A stretch of DNA of 64,000 bases from Acaryochloris sp. IP29b_bin.137 (GTDB taxonomy: Bacteria > Cyanobacteriota > Cyanobacteriia > Thermosynechococcales > Thermosynechococcaceae), in assembly GCF_028285745.1 (NCBI RefSeq), contig NZ_JANQOP010000046.1:1-64000 (forward strand), in the 5' to 3' direction. Each line of letters opens with the position of its first letter. Within the stretch, counting starts at the first letter, position 1. The notes under the pieces are model-generated. The model was not told the origin of the DNA and searched no databases. It saw only the letters and a program-made list of their open reading frames with translations. The position numbers and the translations under genes were made by a program. This document shows positions 46,665 through 55,980 of this stretch, piece by piece.

Positions 46665-48323
46665 ATGAACCAAACTACTACTCAACCCCGCTTAAATGCA
46701 AAACGACCCATGCAGGTAGATTCGATTTTCCCGCGGGCCGATGACATTCCAGAGGCCTTTCATTTGCAAGCCCCTATCCACCAACGTGAGTACCTCATCA
46801 ACGGAGAGCTTCGCCATTGGCAAGGCGAGATGGAAACGGTACTATCTCCCATTCACCTTGAAACGGAGGAAGGGTTAGTCCCTGCAACGGTGGGTTATTT
46901 CCCTTTGCACACGGAGGCAGAATCTCTGGCCGCGCTTGACGCAGCTGTTGCAGCCTATGACCGGGGTCGAGGAGTATGGCCCACCTCGTCTGTGGCTCAG
47001 CGCATCGAACATATGCAAGACTTTGCTTATCGCATGAAGGAGCAACGGGAGCTAGTCGTAAAGCTCCTGATGTGGGAAATTGGTAAGTCCTATAAAGACT
47101 CCCAAAAGGAGTTTGACCGCACCGTTATCTATATTGAAGACACCATTGATGCCCTAAAGAACTTGGATCGAGTATCGTCTCGGTTTGAAATCACTGAAGG
47201 CGTGATTGGTCAAATTCGGCGGGCACCGCTAGGCGTCGTTCTATGTATGGGGCCCTCCAACTATCCCCTCAATGAAACCTTTACGCTGTTGATTCCAGCT
47301 CTGATCATGGGCAATACGGTAGTGATGAAACTGCCCCGTCCAGGTGTATTGCTCTGCACCCCGCTGCTTGAAGCCTTTCAGAAAGCCTTTCCCCCTGGCG
47401 TTGTGAATACCGTCTATGGGAGTGGTCGGGTGGTCACTCCACCAATGATGGCCTCGGGCAAGATCAGCGCCTTTGCGTTTATTGGGTCAAGTCGGGCTGC
47501 CAACGATTTGAAAAAGCGACATCCTAAGCTAAATCGTCTCCGCACCATTTATGGATTGGAGGCCAAAAATCCAGCCATCATCCTACCCAATGCTGATCTT
47601 GATCTGACGGTGCAAGAATGTGTGCTAGGGACGCTTTCCTTTAATGGGCAACGATGTACGGCTTTAAAGATTTTGTTTGTACATCGTCAGATTGTGGATG
47701 CTTTTCTGGAAAAATTTGTGGCTGCGATCGCAACCCTCACGGTCGGTATGCCCTGGGATGAAGGCGTGATGATTACCCCCTTACCCGAGGTAGAGAGGAC
47801 TCGGTATTTCACCGCACTGGTCGAGGATGCCATCCACCATGGTGCCTCAGTGATCAACCCCAATGGCGGCACCGTTAGGGCCTCTATCTTTTATCCAGCC
47901 GTGGTGTTTCCTGTAACCCCAGTCATGCGACTTTACATGGAAGAACAGTTTGGTCCAGTCATCCCTGTGGTTCCCTACGACAACATTGAGACGCCGATTG
48001 ATTACATTGTGAACTCCGACTATGGCCAGCAGGTCAGCATCTTTGGTCAAGATACCGATGCGATTACCAATCTGATTGACCCCCTCGTCAGCCAGGTCTG
48101 CCGGGTCAACTTGAACAGTCAATGTCAGCGCGGTCCAGATACCTTCCCGTTTACGGGGCGTAAAGATTCAGCCGTGGGCACCCTGTCGGTTTCAGACGCT
48201 TTGCGATCGTTTTCCATTCGCACCCTCGTTGCAGCCAAAGATAAGCCATTGAACAAGGCCATCATCACAGAGATTGTCCGAGAACGGAAATCGAATTTCT
48301 TATCCACAGACTTCATCTTGTAA
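46665..48323 (+). CDS. Aldehyde dehydrogenase, GAPN-like
   Basis: This 552-residue enzyme resembles NADP-dependent non-phosphorylating glyceraldehyde-3-phosphate dehydrogenase. It shows MGPSNYPLNETFTLLIPALI, the Cys nucleophile in FNGQRCTALK and MEEQFGPVIPVVPY. GAPN would yield NADPH without ATP, useful as reductant for nitrogenase. The normal ELGGK general-base motif reads GLEAK, so the glutamate is two places off. The substrate is uncertain. The ATG at 46665 has no clear ribosome site. Confidence 0.78.
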   Translation: MNQTTTQPRLNAKRPMQVDSIFPRADDIPEAFHLQAPIHQREYLINGELRHWQGEMETVLSPIHLETEEGLVPATVGYFPLHTEAESLAALDAAVAAYDRGRGVWPTSSVAQRIEHMQDFAYRMKEQRELVVKLLMWEIGKSYKDSQKEFDRTVIYIEDTIDALKNLDRVSSRFEITEGVIGQIRRAPLGVVLCMGPSNYPLNETFTLLIPALIMGNTVVMKLPRPGVLLCTPLLEAFQKAFPPGVVNTVYGSGRVVTPPMMASGKISAFAFIGSSRAANDLKKRHPKLNRLRTIYGLEAKNPAIILPNADLDLTVQECVLGTLSFNGQRCTALKILFVHRQIVDAFLEKFVAAIATLTVGMPWDEGVMITPLPEVERTRYFTALVEDAIHHGASVINPNGGTVRASIFYPAVVFPVTPVMRLYMEEQFGPVIPVVPYDNIETPIDYIVNSDYGQQVSIFGQDTDAITNLIDPLVSQVCRVNLNSQCQRGPDTFPFTGRKDSAVGTLSVSDALRSFSIRTLVAAKDKPLNKAIITEIVRERKSNFLSTDFIL

Positions 48324-48422
48324 GGGTTCGGTCCTGAACAGTCAGGCACGTAAAGTCGTCATTGGACTAGACGGTTCAACCATGGCAACGACATTGCCCC
48401 AAACATTCGCAGGAAAGCCAAT

Positions 48423-48902
48423 ATGCAAATCGAGTATTATCCTATCGGTGTGGTGCACAGCCCGTTTATTACGGTGGAAGGTACGCCTATCCAACTTTCC
48501 CGCGCGAGGCAGGCTAAGGGAACGGTGGAAGTGTGGGATGAGTATATCGAAGGTCTGAGTGATTTGGAGGGGTTTTCTCATCTGGTTCTGTTGTGTCACC
48601 TCCATGCATCGAGGGACTACAACCTCAAGGTCTTACCCTTTTTGGATACAGAACTGCGGGGTGTCTTTGCAACCCGTGCTCCTATGAGACCCAATCCCAT
48701 TGGCCTTTCCATTGTGAAACTGTGTGGAATTAAAGCCCATACATTGCACATTGAGGATATCGATTTCTTGGAGGGCACGCCCGTACTGGATATCAAGCCC
48801 TATGTGGGGGAGTTTGACAACCGGGCTGGAGCAAGATTTGGATGGCTAGAAGGCGCGAGGAAACAAACTGAGGTTGCCGATGCCCGGTTCAAAGCAGTCT
48901 GA
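48423..48902 (+). CDS. TrmO/TsaA-family protein
   Basis: This 159-residue protein belongs to the YaeB/TrmO β-barrel family (YYPIGVVHSPF, TRAPMRPNPIGLSIVKL, LDIKPYVGEFD). E. coli TrmO methylates t6A37 in tRNA. Members also occur in metal-cofactor and nif clusters, where their task is unclear. It lies between the GAPN-like and NafY-like genes on the nif strand. Confidence 0.82.
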   Translation: MQIEYYPIGVVHSPFITVEGTPIQLSRARQAKGTVEVWDEYIEGLSDLEGFSHLVLLCHLHASRDYNLKVLPFLDTELRGVFATRAPMRPNPIGLSIVKLCGIKAHTLHIEDIDFLEGTPVLDIKPYVGEFDNRAGARFGWLEGARKQTEVADARFKAV

Positions 48903-48943
48903 GCCTTAACGCAAAATTAACGACCCCATTCAGGAGCAAAGTG

Positions 48944-49681
48944 ATGAAAAACCAACCCTTTTCTGACGAAGTCGCCATCAGAATTGCCTTAGCCGCTAGG
49001 GCATTACCGGATGTTTCAGTTGGCGAGTTAATTGAGGCACTGCAAACCCATCTCAGCGATGACATTAACGAAGAGTCCCTAGGGACATTAACTGTCACCC
49101 AACTCAAACGATCCTTTGGCAACATTTACGATGTAGACGATGGGGACTGGGAAGGCGAAGATGCCGATAACCAAGATATTGCGGCCTTTAAAGAAGCCGT
49201 TCAGATCCTGTGGGGCGAACAGGAGGAGGCTGAACCCTACTTGCCGGTTGAACATTATCGGGATGGCGATATGCCCAATTCCGTTCGGATCGCCGTTGCA
49301 TCCAACACGGCTGAGGAATTAGATGGACATTTTGGATCTTGCCAACGGTACTTAATTTATCAACTCTCTGCTGATGACCTCAAACTCATTGAGGTTCGCT
49401 CGGCCATGGGAGCAAAGCTGAGTGAGGATAAAAACCGATTTCGGGTCCAGTTAATCAAAGATTGTCCGATTCTCTATGTGGTTTCCATTGGAGGACCCGC
49501 TGCCGCCAAGGTGATTCAAGCCAATATCTATCCGATGAAGATTGAAACAGGAGGCCCTATCAGAGAAATCCTCGCAGACTTACAGCATGCGATCGCAACT
49601 TCGCCGCCCCCTTGGCTAGCCAAAATCTTAGGAGTTGGAGCCGAGCAACGGGTGAAAAATTATCAGGCCGTTAGCAGTTAG
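48944..49681 (+). CDS. NafY-like FeMo-cofactor-binding protein
   Basis: This 245-residue protein has two parts. An N-terminal helical domain (about 1-105, SVGELIEALQTHLSDDINEE) is like the NafY domain that binds apo-dinitrogenase. A C-terminal NifX/NafY core follows (VRIAVASNTAEELDGHFGSC, ILYVVSIGGPAAAKVIQAN). NafY carries FeMo-co to apo-NifDK. AGGAG seven bases upstream selects the ATG at 48944 over the GTG just before it. Confidence 0.87.
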   Translation: MKNQPFSDEVAIRIALAARALPDVSVGELIEALQTHLSDDINEESLGTLTVTQLKRSFGNIYDVDDGDWEGEDADNQDIAAFKEAVQILWGEQEEAEPYLPVEHYRDGDMPNSVRIAVASNTAEELDGHFGSCQRYLIYQLSADDLKLIEVRSAMGAKLSEDKNRFRVQLIKDCPILYVVSIGGPAAAKVIQANIYPMKIETGGPIREILADLQHAIATSPPPWLAKILGVGAEQRVKNYQAVSS

Positions 49682-49731
49682 CATGCTAAGTCATGTCCGT
49701 AGACCGATAGCACTCCCTGTAAAGCACCGTG

Positions 49732-50076
49732 ATGAATACTCAATCTAATCCAGACCGAGTTGGGGAAATCCAACAGATTACCGGCCTTAGACCCACCCAT
49801 TTTGCCGATCTGATCCGAGTTGCACAGATCATTTACGATCCAACTGGCGGGATTGCCCGGAGAGCCATAACCGTGCACTGGCTAGATTTTGGAATTCCAG
49901 AAACAGTCGCTGAAAATTTGCGATCGCTGGGTAAAACATACCAGTACGAGTCTCCCCATGTTGACCTCGACCTTATTTGGGATGCATTAACCCCTGAATC
50001 CCGTAGTTGGTTTATCGCCCACAGAAGTATCCTCTGGGAAATTGAAGAGTCTTTTCCTGCTTTGGATGAAGACTAG
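49732..50076 (+). CDS. Hypothetical protein, 114 aa, nif operon
   Basis: I do not recognise a family. It is a compact soluble protein (LRPTHFADLIRVAQIIYDPT, VHWLDFGIPETVAENL, IWDALTPESRSWFIAH) with an acidic end. It follows the NafY-like gene by 50 bp on the same strand, and the composition is that of a real gene. GTG directly before the ATG is an alternative start. Confidence 0.68.
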   Translation: MNTQSNPDRVGEIQQITGLRPTHFADLIRVAQIIYDPTGGIARRAITVHWLDFGIPETVAENLRSLGKTYQYESPHVDLDLIWDALTPESRSWFIAHRSILWEIEESFPALDED

Positions 50077-50121
50077 TTCTCTCCTTCAGGTTCTCGATCA
50101 ATGCTAATTTCTTGGTCTGGA

Positions 50122-51735
50122 TCAGCATGAAATATTTAGCGTCTTTTGCAGTTGAGCCTGATCCTCAGGACTAATGCTAAATCGACCTTTTTCAATATCG
50201 CGAATCCAGCTCTGACTTTTGCCAAGACGATCAGCCAAGGCCCGTTGGCTCAGCCTTTGCGCTTGACGCGCCGCTTTCACTGCATGGCCGGAGAGTTGGC
50301 CTGACCGATTTTGGGCCGAAGTCTGCCTTTTGGAGGATCGACTCCGTTTCTTGTTCGTACGGCGACTCACCGTTTGCTGCCATATCTCCGGTAGCTCAAA
50401 CCCTAGCAGGCGCGCATTTAGGAGCCGCTGCCACTTGTCCCGTGGGGCTGCATCCGTCAGACTAAAGGACTGGTTTGCATCTTCAACCCAAAATTCCAAT
50501 GCCTCATCAACATCATCTGGAATATCACTCACCCTTGCCCACAGCGGTTGAATTTCTGAAGGATAGGTTTCTGAATCAAATATCGGTTTTAAGCCATAGT
50601 AATAAATATGTTCCAGACTATTTTCAAAGGACTTCAGAAGACGCTTATGGGCCCCTCGAACAGAGGTTGCCTCTTTTAATCGTTCATCGCCATAGGCAAT
50701 GCGAAGCAGGGTACGGACTTTTAGCCGATGATCGCCCCCCAAGCGTAGTTTAAACAATAGCCATAAGAGCAAACGGATTGCACCTGGGTGTTGTTGCCAA
50801 TGGCCCATTACTTCTGTGAGTAAGGACTGGGGCAGCGTACCATACTGGTAGAAAACGGTTTGACGACGGTAATTTTGCTTGTTGAGAAAATACTCAGCCC
50901 AACGCCCAGCTCGGACTGTAAAGCTTAAACCAATTAAATGGCGATAGCCATGAGCATCCTGTTCAAAGTAGTACTGAGTATCGAGTAGGTGCCAAATTGG
51001 ATATTCCCCGATGGAAAAGGCTTGCACTTTTCCTTGGCGGGGCCAGTCCATCGCCACCAGAATTTGGCAGGTTTGAGACACCAGCTTTTTAATTAAGGTG
51101 AGCTTCTCTAATTTGGTCAAATCTTTACGCTTATCGAGTCCTAAGTACTGCTCAATATGTTGATCGTTCAATACAAAAGTATCCTGCCAAGCACAATCAA
51201 CCGTCATTGCGTAGGCCGCAAAAATCAAATGAATACAGGTCGCGCGAATGTCGAAACATTTAAGCGCATCCATTGCCTGTTTCACTGGCATGGCAGCAGG
51301 GGAAGTATCTTCGGGATTTGCAGCCAGTCGAAATCGCATTTCTCCCAGACCTCGACGCACAGACCGACGATATTCAAGACACCCCTCAAGATCAGTTTGC
51401 CAGGGTAAGCGCTGCTGCATCGCTAAGATATTGCAGGCTTCCCAAATCACCATGGAAGAAGCAAAGGGGGTGGATTTGCCATTGAGAAAAATATCAGGAA
51501 TTGCTGCAGGCAGCAGGGTACTTTTATAGCGTCCTTTTTTGGCTTGCAGGGGAGATAAGGCCCCTACACTACAGACTTGGACACAATGGGGTATCTCAAT
51601 ATCTTGGCAACCATCGCAAAGGGTTGGATCAATCCAGTAGCCGTCTGATTCAGCTTCAGGCTTGATGGCCCCAATCGGACATTGGGGGTAGCAGTTTTCG
51701 CAAACATTACAGCTATCTTTGATGGTATAAGTCAT
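50122..51735 (-). CDS. cnfR: CnfR/PatB-type master regulator of nif genes
   Basis: This 537-residue protein has an N-terminal ferredoxin domain with two [4Fe-4S] motifs (CNVCENCYPQCPIGAI and CDGCQDIEIPHCVQVCSVGAL). A long middle part follows, then a basic stretch (TNKKRSRSSKRQ) and a C-terminal Xre-type helix-turn-helix (LSQRALADRLGKSQSWIRDI). This is the CnfR/PatB layout. CnfR switches on nif genes under low oxygen, with the clusters as the likely O2 sensor. It converges on the nifP transcript. The repeated three-box promoters in this window are its probable targets. Confidence 0.93.
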   Translation of the reverse strand: MTYTIKDSCNVCENCYPQCPIGAIKPEAESDGYWIDPTLCDGCQDIEIPHCVQVCSVGALSPLQAKKGRYKSTLLPAAIPDIFLNGKSTPFASSMVIWEACNILAMQQRLPWQTDLEGCLEYRRSVRRGLGEMRFRLAANPEDTSPAAMPVKQAMDALKCFDIRATCIHLIFAAYAMTVDCAWQDTFVLNDQHIEQYLGLDKRKDLTKLEKLTLIKKLVSQTCQILVAMDWPRQGKVQAFSIGEYPIWHLLDTQYYFEQDAHGYRHLIGLSFTVRAGRWAEYFLNKQNYRRQTVFYQYGTLPQSLLTEVMGHWQQHPGAIRLLLWLLFKLRLGGDHRLKVRTLLRIAYGDERLKEATSVRGAHKRLLKSFENSLEHIYYYGLKPIFDSETYPSEIQPLWARVSDIPDDVDEALEFWVEDANQSFSLTDAAPRDKWQRLLNARLLGFELPEIWQQTVSRRTNKKRSRSSKRQTSAQNRSGQLSGHAVKAARQAQRLSQRALADRLGKSQSWIRDIEKGRFSISPEDQAQLQKTLNISC

Positions 51736-52556
51736 GATTTAGATGAGTCACGCAGATCATTGGGCTCACATTGCCGTATTGATGAGTCTGATTAACAGAA
51801 CCTGCATCAAGAAGCTCTTCACTGAGCCCTTTTTAAGGAAAGAGATACAAACACCTAGAGTTTGTGTAGAGATAACTCACTCGACACCGAGAAGCCGGAT
51901 AAAAGCTTGTACTTAATTGGAGATAAACTCAGATATCTTGCTATAAGATATATCAATCTGAGAGCTGTTTTTTTATATCGATAAATACGGTTTAATGATT
52001 TATTAACTATTTTTGTTCTGCCCTCTACTTTGGAGGAATCAGCCATTATCTCTGCATAGGTTAGGGTTTCTTGATAATAGAGGATTATTCTTTAGTTTTT
52101 TCTTCTAAATTAACTCCAAAATATTCCTGAATCATGGATAGTCTGAATATATTTAATCTGGGATAAATTTGCCAGCTATAGGAAGTAGGTTTTAATTTGC
52201 TTAGGCGTATGACATTTGCTTGATAAGCTTTTGCTGAATTGATCTTGAAATAGATATGATTTTATATTCTTCAAAGAAGCTTTTATTTTATTTCTTAATC
52301 TAATTGATTGCCTACTTTATATAGTTGATTAAAACGATTAGTTATTCTAGGATTTGTATTTACTGATACTGAATAATTTTACAGATTTAAAATAGCCTAA
52401 ATACAAGGTGTATAAAACTATAAATGTCTTATCGATAGACCTGATCGATCACTACAGAACTAGTTGAGTCTATCTTTCCAAGATTATCTATCGTTAGGGT
52501 TTTTGGCATTCACCTGCTTAATTTTTTTGATCAGTATCTATTACATGTGAAGCATA
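51736..52556. other. AT-rich intergenic region between cnfR and the small-gene operon
   Basis: These 821 bp are strongly AT-rich. A 63-codon minus-strand frame (51855-52046) is basic and lacks family signs. I find no three-box array. A lone TTGAGTC at 52464 is a weak resemblance only. Divergent promoters for cnfR and the plus-strand genes must lie here. Confidence 0.45.
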
Positions 52557-53030
52557 ATGACCCCAACAACTTGTGCCTCTTGGATCTCTGGTGCCGATGT
52601 GCCTCAATCCCTGTTGGTGGCAGCTGCCCAGTCCTGGGAAGATACCCAAACCGCATCAGCTTACATTCACCAGGCTTTAGCTGAGCCAGATGTTGAACTC
52701 GATGTGCTGGTGAGTGCTTATCGCTATTTCTTTTACAAGAATGATGATCCTAGGGCGCTAGAGATGGCAGCTTTGATTTGCGATCACATCCATAAGAATG
52801 AGCATTGGCCAGACGCATGGTCTGACCTTCAACCTATCCTTCAGGAACGGCTGGATGATCCAAATGCCCGTCTCTATCTCAGCGCCTATACTGCATCGGG
52901 ACTCGTCTTGGCCCGGCTCGGTCGTCTAGAAGAGGTGCAAGTTATTGGGGAGCGAGTACTGCAAATCGAAGCCAAAGAATTTGGGGCTGAAGTGCTGTTC
53001 AGTATTCTCAATCCATCAGAGGAGGACTAA
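52557..53030 (+). CDS. TPR-like helical protein, 157 aa
   Basis: This is an all-helical protein (LLVAAAQSWEDTQTASAYIH, LVSAYRYFFYKNDDPRALEM, SGLVLARLGRLEEVQVIGER) with a TPR-like look. It is the first of a small operon whose second gene is the nitrogenase-associated ArsC-like gene, so it is probably nif-linked. The function is unknown. Confidence 0.7.
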   Translation: MTPTTCASWISGADVPQSLLVAAAQSWEDTQTASAYIHQALAEPDVELDVLVSAYRYFFYKNDDPRALEMAALICDHIHKNEHWPDAWSDLQPILQERLDDPNARLYLSAYTASGLVLARLGRLEEVQVIGERVLQIEAKEFGAEVLFSILNPSEED

Positions 53031-53034
53031 CACT

Positions 53035-53445
53035 ATGGTGAGAGTGGATTTTTACGAAAAACCCGGTTGCGCCGGAAATGCGAAACAGAAACACCTTCTA
53101 AAGAAGGCTGGGCATCAGGTAAAGGTGCATAATCTGCTGGCCGAGTCCTGGACCCAAGGCCGACTACGGCCCTTTTTTGGCGACCGCCCTGTGGCGGAAT
53201 GGTTTAACCCTACGGCTCCAGCCATCACCGCTGGGGAGGTTTGCCCCAAGCAGCTCAGCGTGGAAGCCGCTCTAGCCTTGATGGTGAAACAACCCATTTT
53301 GATCTGGCGACCCCTCATGCAGGTGTGAAAACGTTGTATTTCAGGATTTGGCTTGGCAGAAGTGGACCACTGGATTGGATTGGCATCAGATAGCGATCTG
53401 ACTCGGGATGTCCAGACCTGTATGAGTGATAGCAGTTACAGCTAG
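53035..53445 (+). pseudogene. Nitrogenase-associated ArsC-like protein, interrupted by in-frame TGA
   Basis: The frame starts at ATG 53035 behind GGAGGA. It reads VDFYEKPGCAGNAKQKHLLK and RPLMQV, then meets TGA at 53326-53328. Without leaving the frame it continues plausibly (KRCISGFGLAEVDHWIGLA) to a TAG at 53443-53445. The full span gives 136 residues, the usual size of the thioredoxin-fold nitrogenase-associated (TIGR01616, NifO-like) family; the stop leaves only 97. Family members have Gly at this point (GGA to TGA is one change). It could be a nonsense mutation, a base error or, least likely, read-through. Confidence 0.72.
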
Positions 53446-53486
53446 CCTCCTGACAAGAATGACCTTGATATTGGAGAACAAGAACG

Positions 53487-53804
53487 ATGATGACTTTAGG
53501 TTCGACGGATGCCGAAACCTTGGCCATAGAATTTTTAATGTCAGACTTAGATATCCCAGCCGTAGACCAAGATTTCTTCGCTGTACTGGCCACCCGAGAA
53601 TCAGGCAGTACCTGGTATACCGTAGAAATTGGTGTTCCGGAGTTACCGGACAAATGGGTGCTGCAGGTCTTTGATACGGGCCAGTGCGATCCTTGCTATA
53701 CCTTTATATCTCCAATGCCCAAAGGGGAAGATGCAGATCTAAAAGAATTTCCTGAACGTATTGCTGAAGTACTGGCGATGGAGCGCCAAGGTATCAGTCT
53801 CTAA
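53487..53804 (+). CDS. Hypothetical protein, 105 aa
   Basis: This acidic soluble protein (STWYTVEIGVPELPDKWVLQ, TGQCDPCYTFISPMPKGE) has a CxxC pair that could bind metal or be redox-active. The family is unknown to me. It lies 41 bp after the ArsC-like frame on the same strand, with GGAG before the double ATG. The context suggests a nif accessory role, which is inference. Confidence 0.68.
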   Translation: MMTLGSTDAETLAIEFLMSDLDIPAVDQDFFAVLATRESGSTWYTVEIGVPELPDKWVLQVFDTGQCDPCYTFISPMPKGEDADLKEFPERIAEVLAMERQGISL

Positions 53805-53830
53805 CCTCTTCCATTTCCTAGGATAAAGCC

Positions 53831-54193
53831 ATGATTGATCAAGATTTGCCCCCTGATGATTTACCACCGCGTCAGATTACAGACCGAGATATAGCGTTGC
53901 AAAAGCAGCTAGAAGATTCTATCCGCCAATGTTTTTTCTCACACTGTGAGGGTTCTACCCAGGTCCTACTCGCAGAGTGCCAATGGACAATTCGGATCCT
54001 AGAGCCCGTGACGTTGATTATCTATTGTTCGAGTCAAGCTAAAAACTGGCAGATACTCAACCATATGGTGGACTTTGCCAACCAGCTTAACCAATTTAGT
54101 CCGAGCGCTAGAATTAAAGTCTATCCGCCCGCAGGTAAAGGAGCCCCATTTGATATGCGAATTGATGAACGTTCGGCGTATCAAAGCAGTTGA
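53831..54193 (+). CDS. Hypothetical protein, 120 aa
   Basis: This protein opens with an acidic, proline-rich stretch (DQDLPPDDLPPRQITDRDI). A folded part follows (VLLAECQWTIRILEPVTLII, YCSSQAKNWQILNHMVDFAN). I do not recognise the family. It is the last gene of the small operon and follows its neighbour by 26 bp. Confidence 0.65.
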   Translation: MIDQDLPPDDLPPRQITDRDIALQKQLEDSIRQCFFSHCEGSTQVLLAECQWTIRILEPVTLIIYCSSQAKNWQILNHMVDFANQLNQFSPSARIKVYPPAGKGAPFDMRIDERSAYQSS

Positions 54194-54397
54194 TGAATAT
54201 CAGGGGTATATCCAAATGTCGCTGATGTAGTTTTCTTGGATGCTAACGATACTATCCGCCGAGTAGAGGCCTTTCAATTCAGCGAACAGCGAAAACTGAT
54301 AATTCTAGAATTATCAATGGTCAATAGACTGATCGTTTATCAAAGGCAAGGATAGATCAATCCATTCGCAAGCATGATGTAATGGGACTCGCGTGAC

Positions 54398-55909
54398 TCA
54401 CGCCCCCATTCGATGCATCAACTGTTCCCCAACCCGCAGTGCATTAGCTATCACTGTTAAGGCAGGACTGACACCGGGACAGGACGGGAAGAAACTACTA
54501 TCGACGATGTAGAGATTATCGATCTCATGGGTGCGACAGTTGAGATCTAAGACGGATGTTGTAGAATCGGTCCCCATGCGACAGGTTCCGCTTTGGTAAC
54601 CGACCACTTGCAGCGGCACTTCTCCCCGCGGATAAACGCCGCTGCGTTGTAAATTTTCGGTTTTTTCCACGGCCTTAAGCACTTCTAGCCACTTGTAAAC
54701 GAGCCGATCGTGGGCTTCAGTATTGTTGGGCGTAAACTCGTAGCGGAGTTTCCCATTTTGAAAGTACACACGATTGTTGGGATCGGGTAATACACCGGTT
54801 TGGGCACGCCAGCCAATCGAACGAGCGGCCAGTTGCTTCAGACCCGCTCCCGGCATGATTTGGGCGAGCACCGATAGCAGGGGTGGCGATTCAGCAAAAA
54901 TGACATCTTGCAGTAGGCCACCAGTATTTTCAATATGGCCCATAGGGTAGCTATAGTCACCATCTCCCCAGTAAAAGTCATTGATGCTAACGCTATGGGG
55001 AAAGGTGCCCGAGTTTGGCGTGGCTGCACGTTCCACAATGACGGTCATCTGATGCTTCATCAAATTGCGGCCTAACTGGCCGGAGTGGTTGGCAAGTCCG
55101 TTGGGGTGCTTTTCATTGGCCGATACCAGCATCAACGCGGCTGAGTTGACGGCACCACAGGCTAATACCACCACTTGTCCCGTAAACAGGATTGGCTGTC
55201 CGTTGACGTCAGCCTGCACGCCTTTGATTTCAGTCCCGCTGGGGTTGGTGTGCAAACTTACCACCCGTGCCGAGGTTTTTAAGGTAACGTTGTCATAACT
55301 GAGCGCTGGATTGATGCCAAACACTTCTGCGTCGCCGGTGGGATCATCGCCTTGCTGGTTCAAGCTGACCGGTAATGGGGTAGGGTGGAGTCCCTGGCGT
55401 GAAATCGCATCTACAATCGGCTGCATCACCGGCTCATGATCCACCGCCGGATAGGGATACCCCTCACTATGGTGAGGCTCCGTTGGATCTTGCTGATAGT
55501 CGCCATGCACCTGATAGAGCTGTTCAGCCGCCGTATAGTAAGGCTCAAAGTCAGCATATTTCAGAGGCCATTCGGGGGCTATGCCATCCTGGTAAGGGAC
55601 GGCATCGAAGTCGCGATCGCGCATCCGCATCAGGGATGCCCCATAGATCTTGGTATTGCCGCCAATCGCATAATTCGTTTGGGGTGAAAACGGCTCACCC
55701 GATTGGTCATACCATTGTTCAGGAGCATGGTAGCGCTTGTTCTTCAACACATCGACCCCCGCCGGATTTTGGTCCTTTAGCGCCATGGCTATCCCGCGCT
55801 CCAGAATCAAAATTCGTTTGCCTGTGGGTGCCAGTTTTTGGGCCAAGGTGCCCCCACCCGCCCCCGTCCCCACAATGATAATGTCGTAGTGCTGATCATT
55901 AATAATCAT
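54398..55909 (-). CDS. GMC-family FAD oxidoreductase
   Basis: This 503-residue flavoprotein has the FAD-binding motif DIIIVGTGAGGGTLAQKLA and the GMC signature regions NYAIGGNTKIYGASLMRMRD and VVLACGAVNSAALML. The C-terminal end reads LYIVDSSFFPSCPGVSPALT. GMC enzymes oxidise alcohols or sugars. The final base often is a His pair; here the end region has SCPGVSPALT, so the substrate is unclear. It follows coxC by about 70 bp on the same strand and may feed electrons to the same respiratory chain. Confidence 0.85.
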   Translation of the reverse strand: MIINDQHYDIIIVGTGAGGGTLAQKLAPTGKRILILERGIAMALKDQNPAGVDVLKNKRYHAPEQWYDQSGEPFSPQTNYAIGGNTKIYGASLMRMRDRDFDAVPYQDGIAPEWPLKYADFEPYYTAAEQLYQVHGDYQQDPTEPHHSEGYPYPAVDHEPVMQPIVDAISRQGLHPTPLPVSLNQQGDDPTGDAEVFGINPALSYDNVTLKTSARVVSLHTNPSGTEIKGVQADVNGQPILFTGQVVVLACGAVNSAALMLVSANEKHPNGLANHSGQLGRNLMKHQMTVIVERAATPNSGTFPHSVSINDFYWGDGDYSYPMGHIENTGGLLQDVIFAESPPLLSVLAQIMPGAGLKQLAARSIGWRAQTGVLPDPNNRVYFQNGKLRYEFTPNNTEAHDRLVYKWLEVLKAVEKTENLQRSGVYPRGEVPLQVVGYQSGTCRMGTDSTTSVLDLNCRTHEIDNLYIVDSSFFPSCPGVSPALTVIANALRVGEQLMHRMGA

Positions 55910-55980
55910 GGCTATTTCCTTCCCATTCTGCAGTGTGCGCTATCCATGTACCTGATGGTCATAACAAAGGATGGGGTGGA

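Noticed and set aside
52464-52470. TTGAGTC before the small-gene operon as a fourth nif-type promoter
   Set aside because: No partner box 115 or 188 bp upstream and the GTTGTA context is missing.
53035-53445. Selenocysteine at the in-frame TGA
   Set aside because: The family has glycine there, there is no evident SECIS-like hairpin next to the codon, and cyanobacteria are not known to use selenocysteine.
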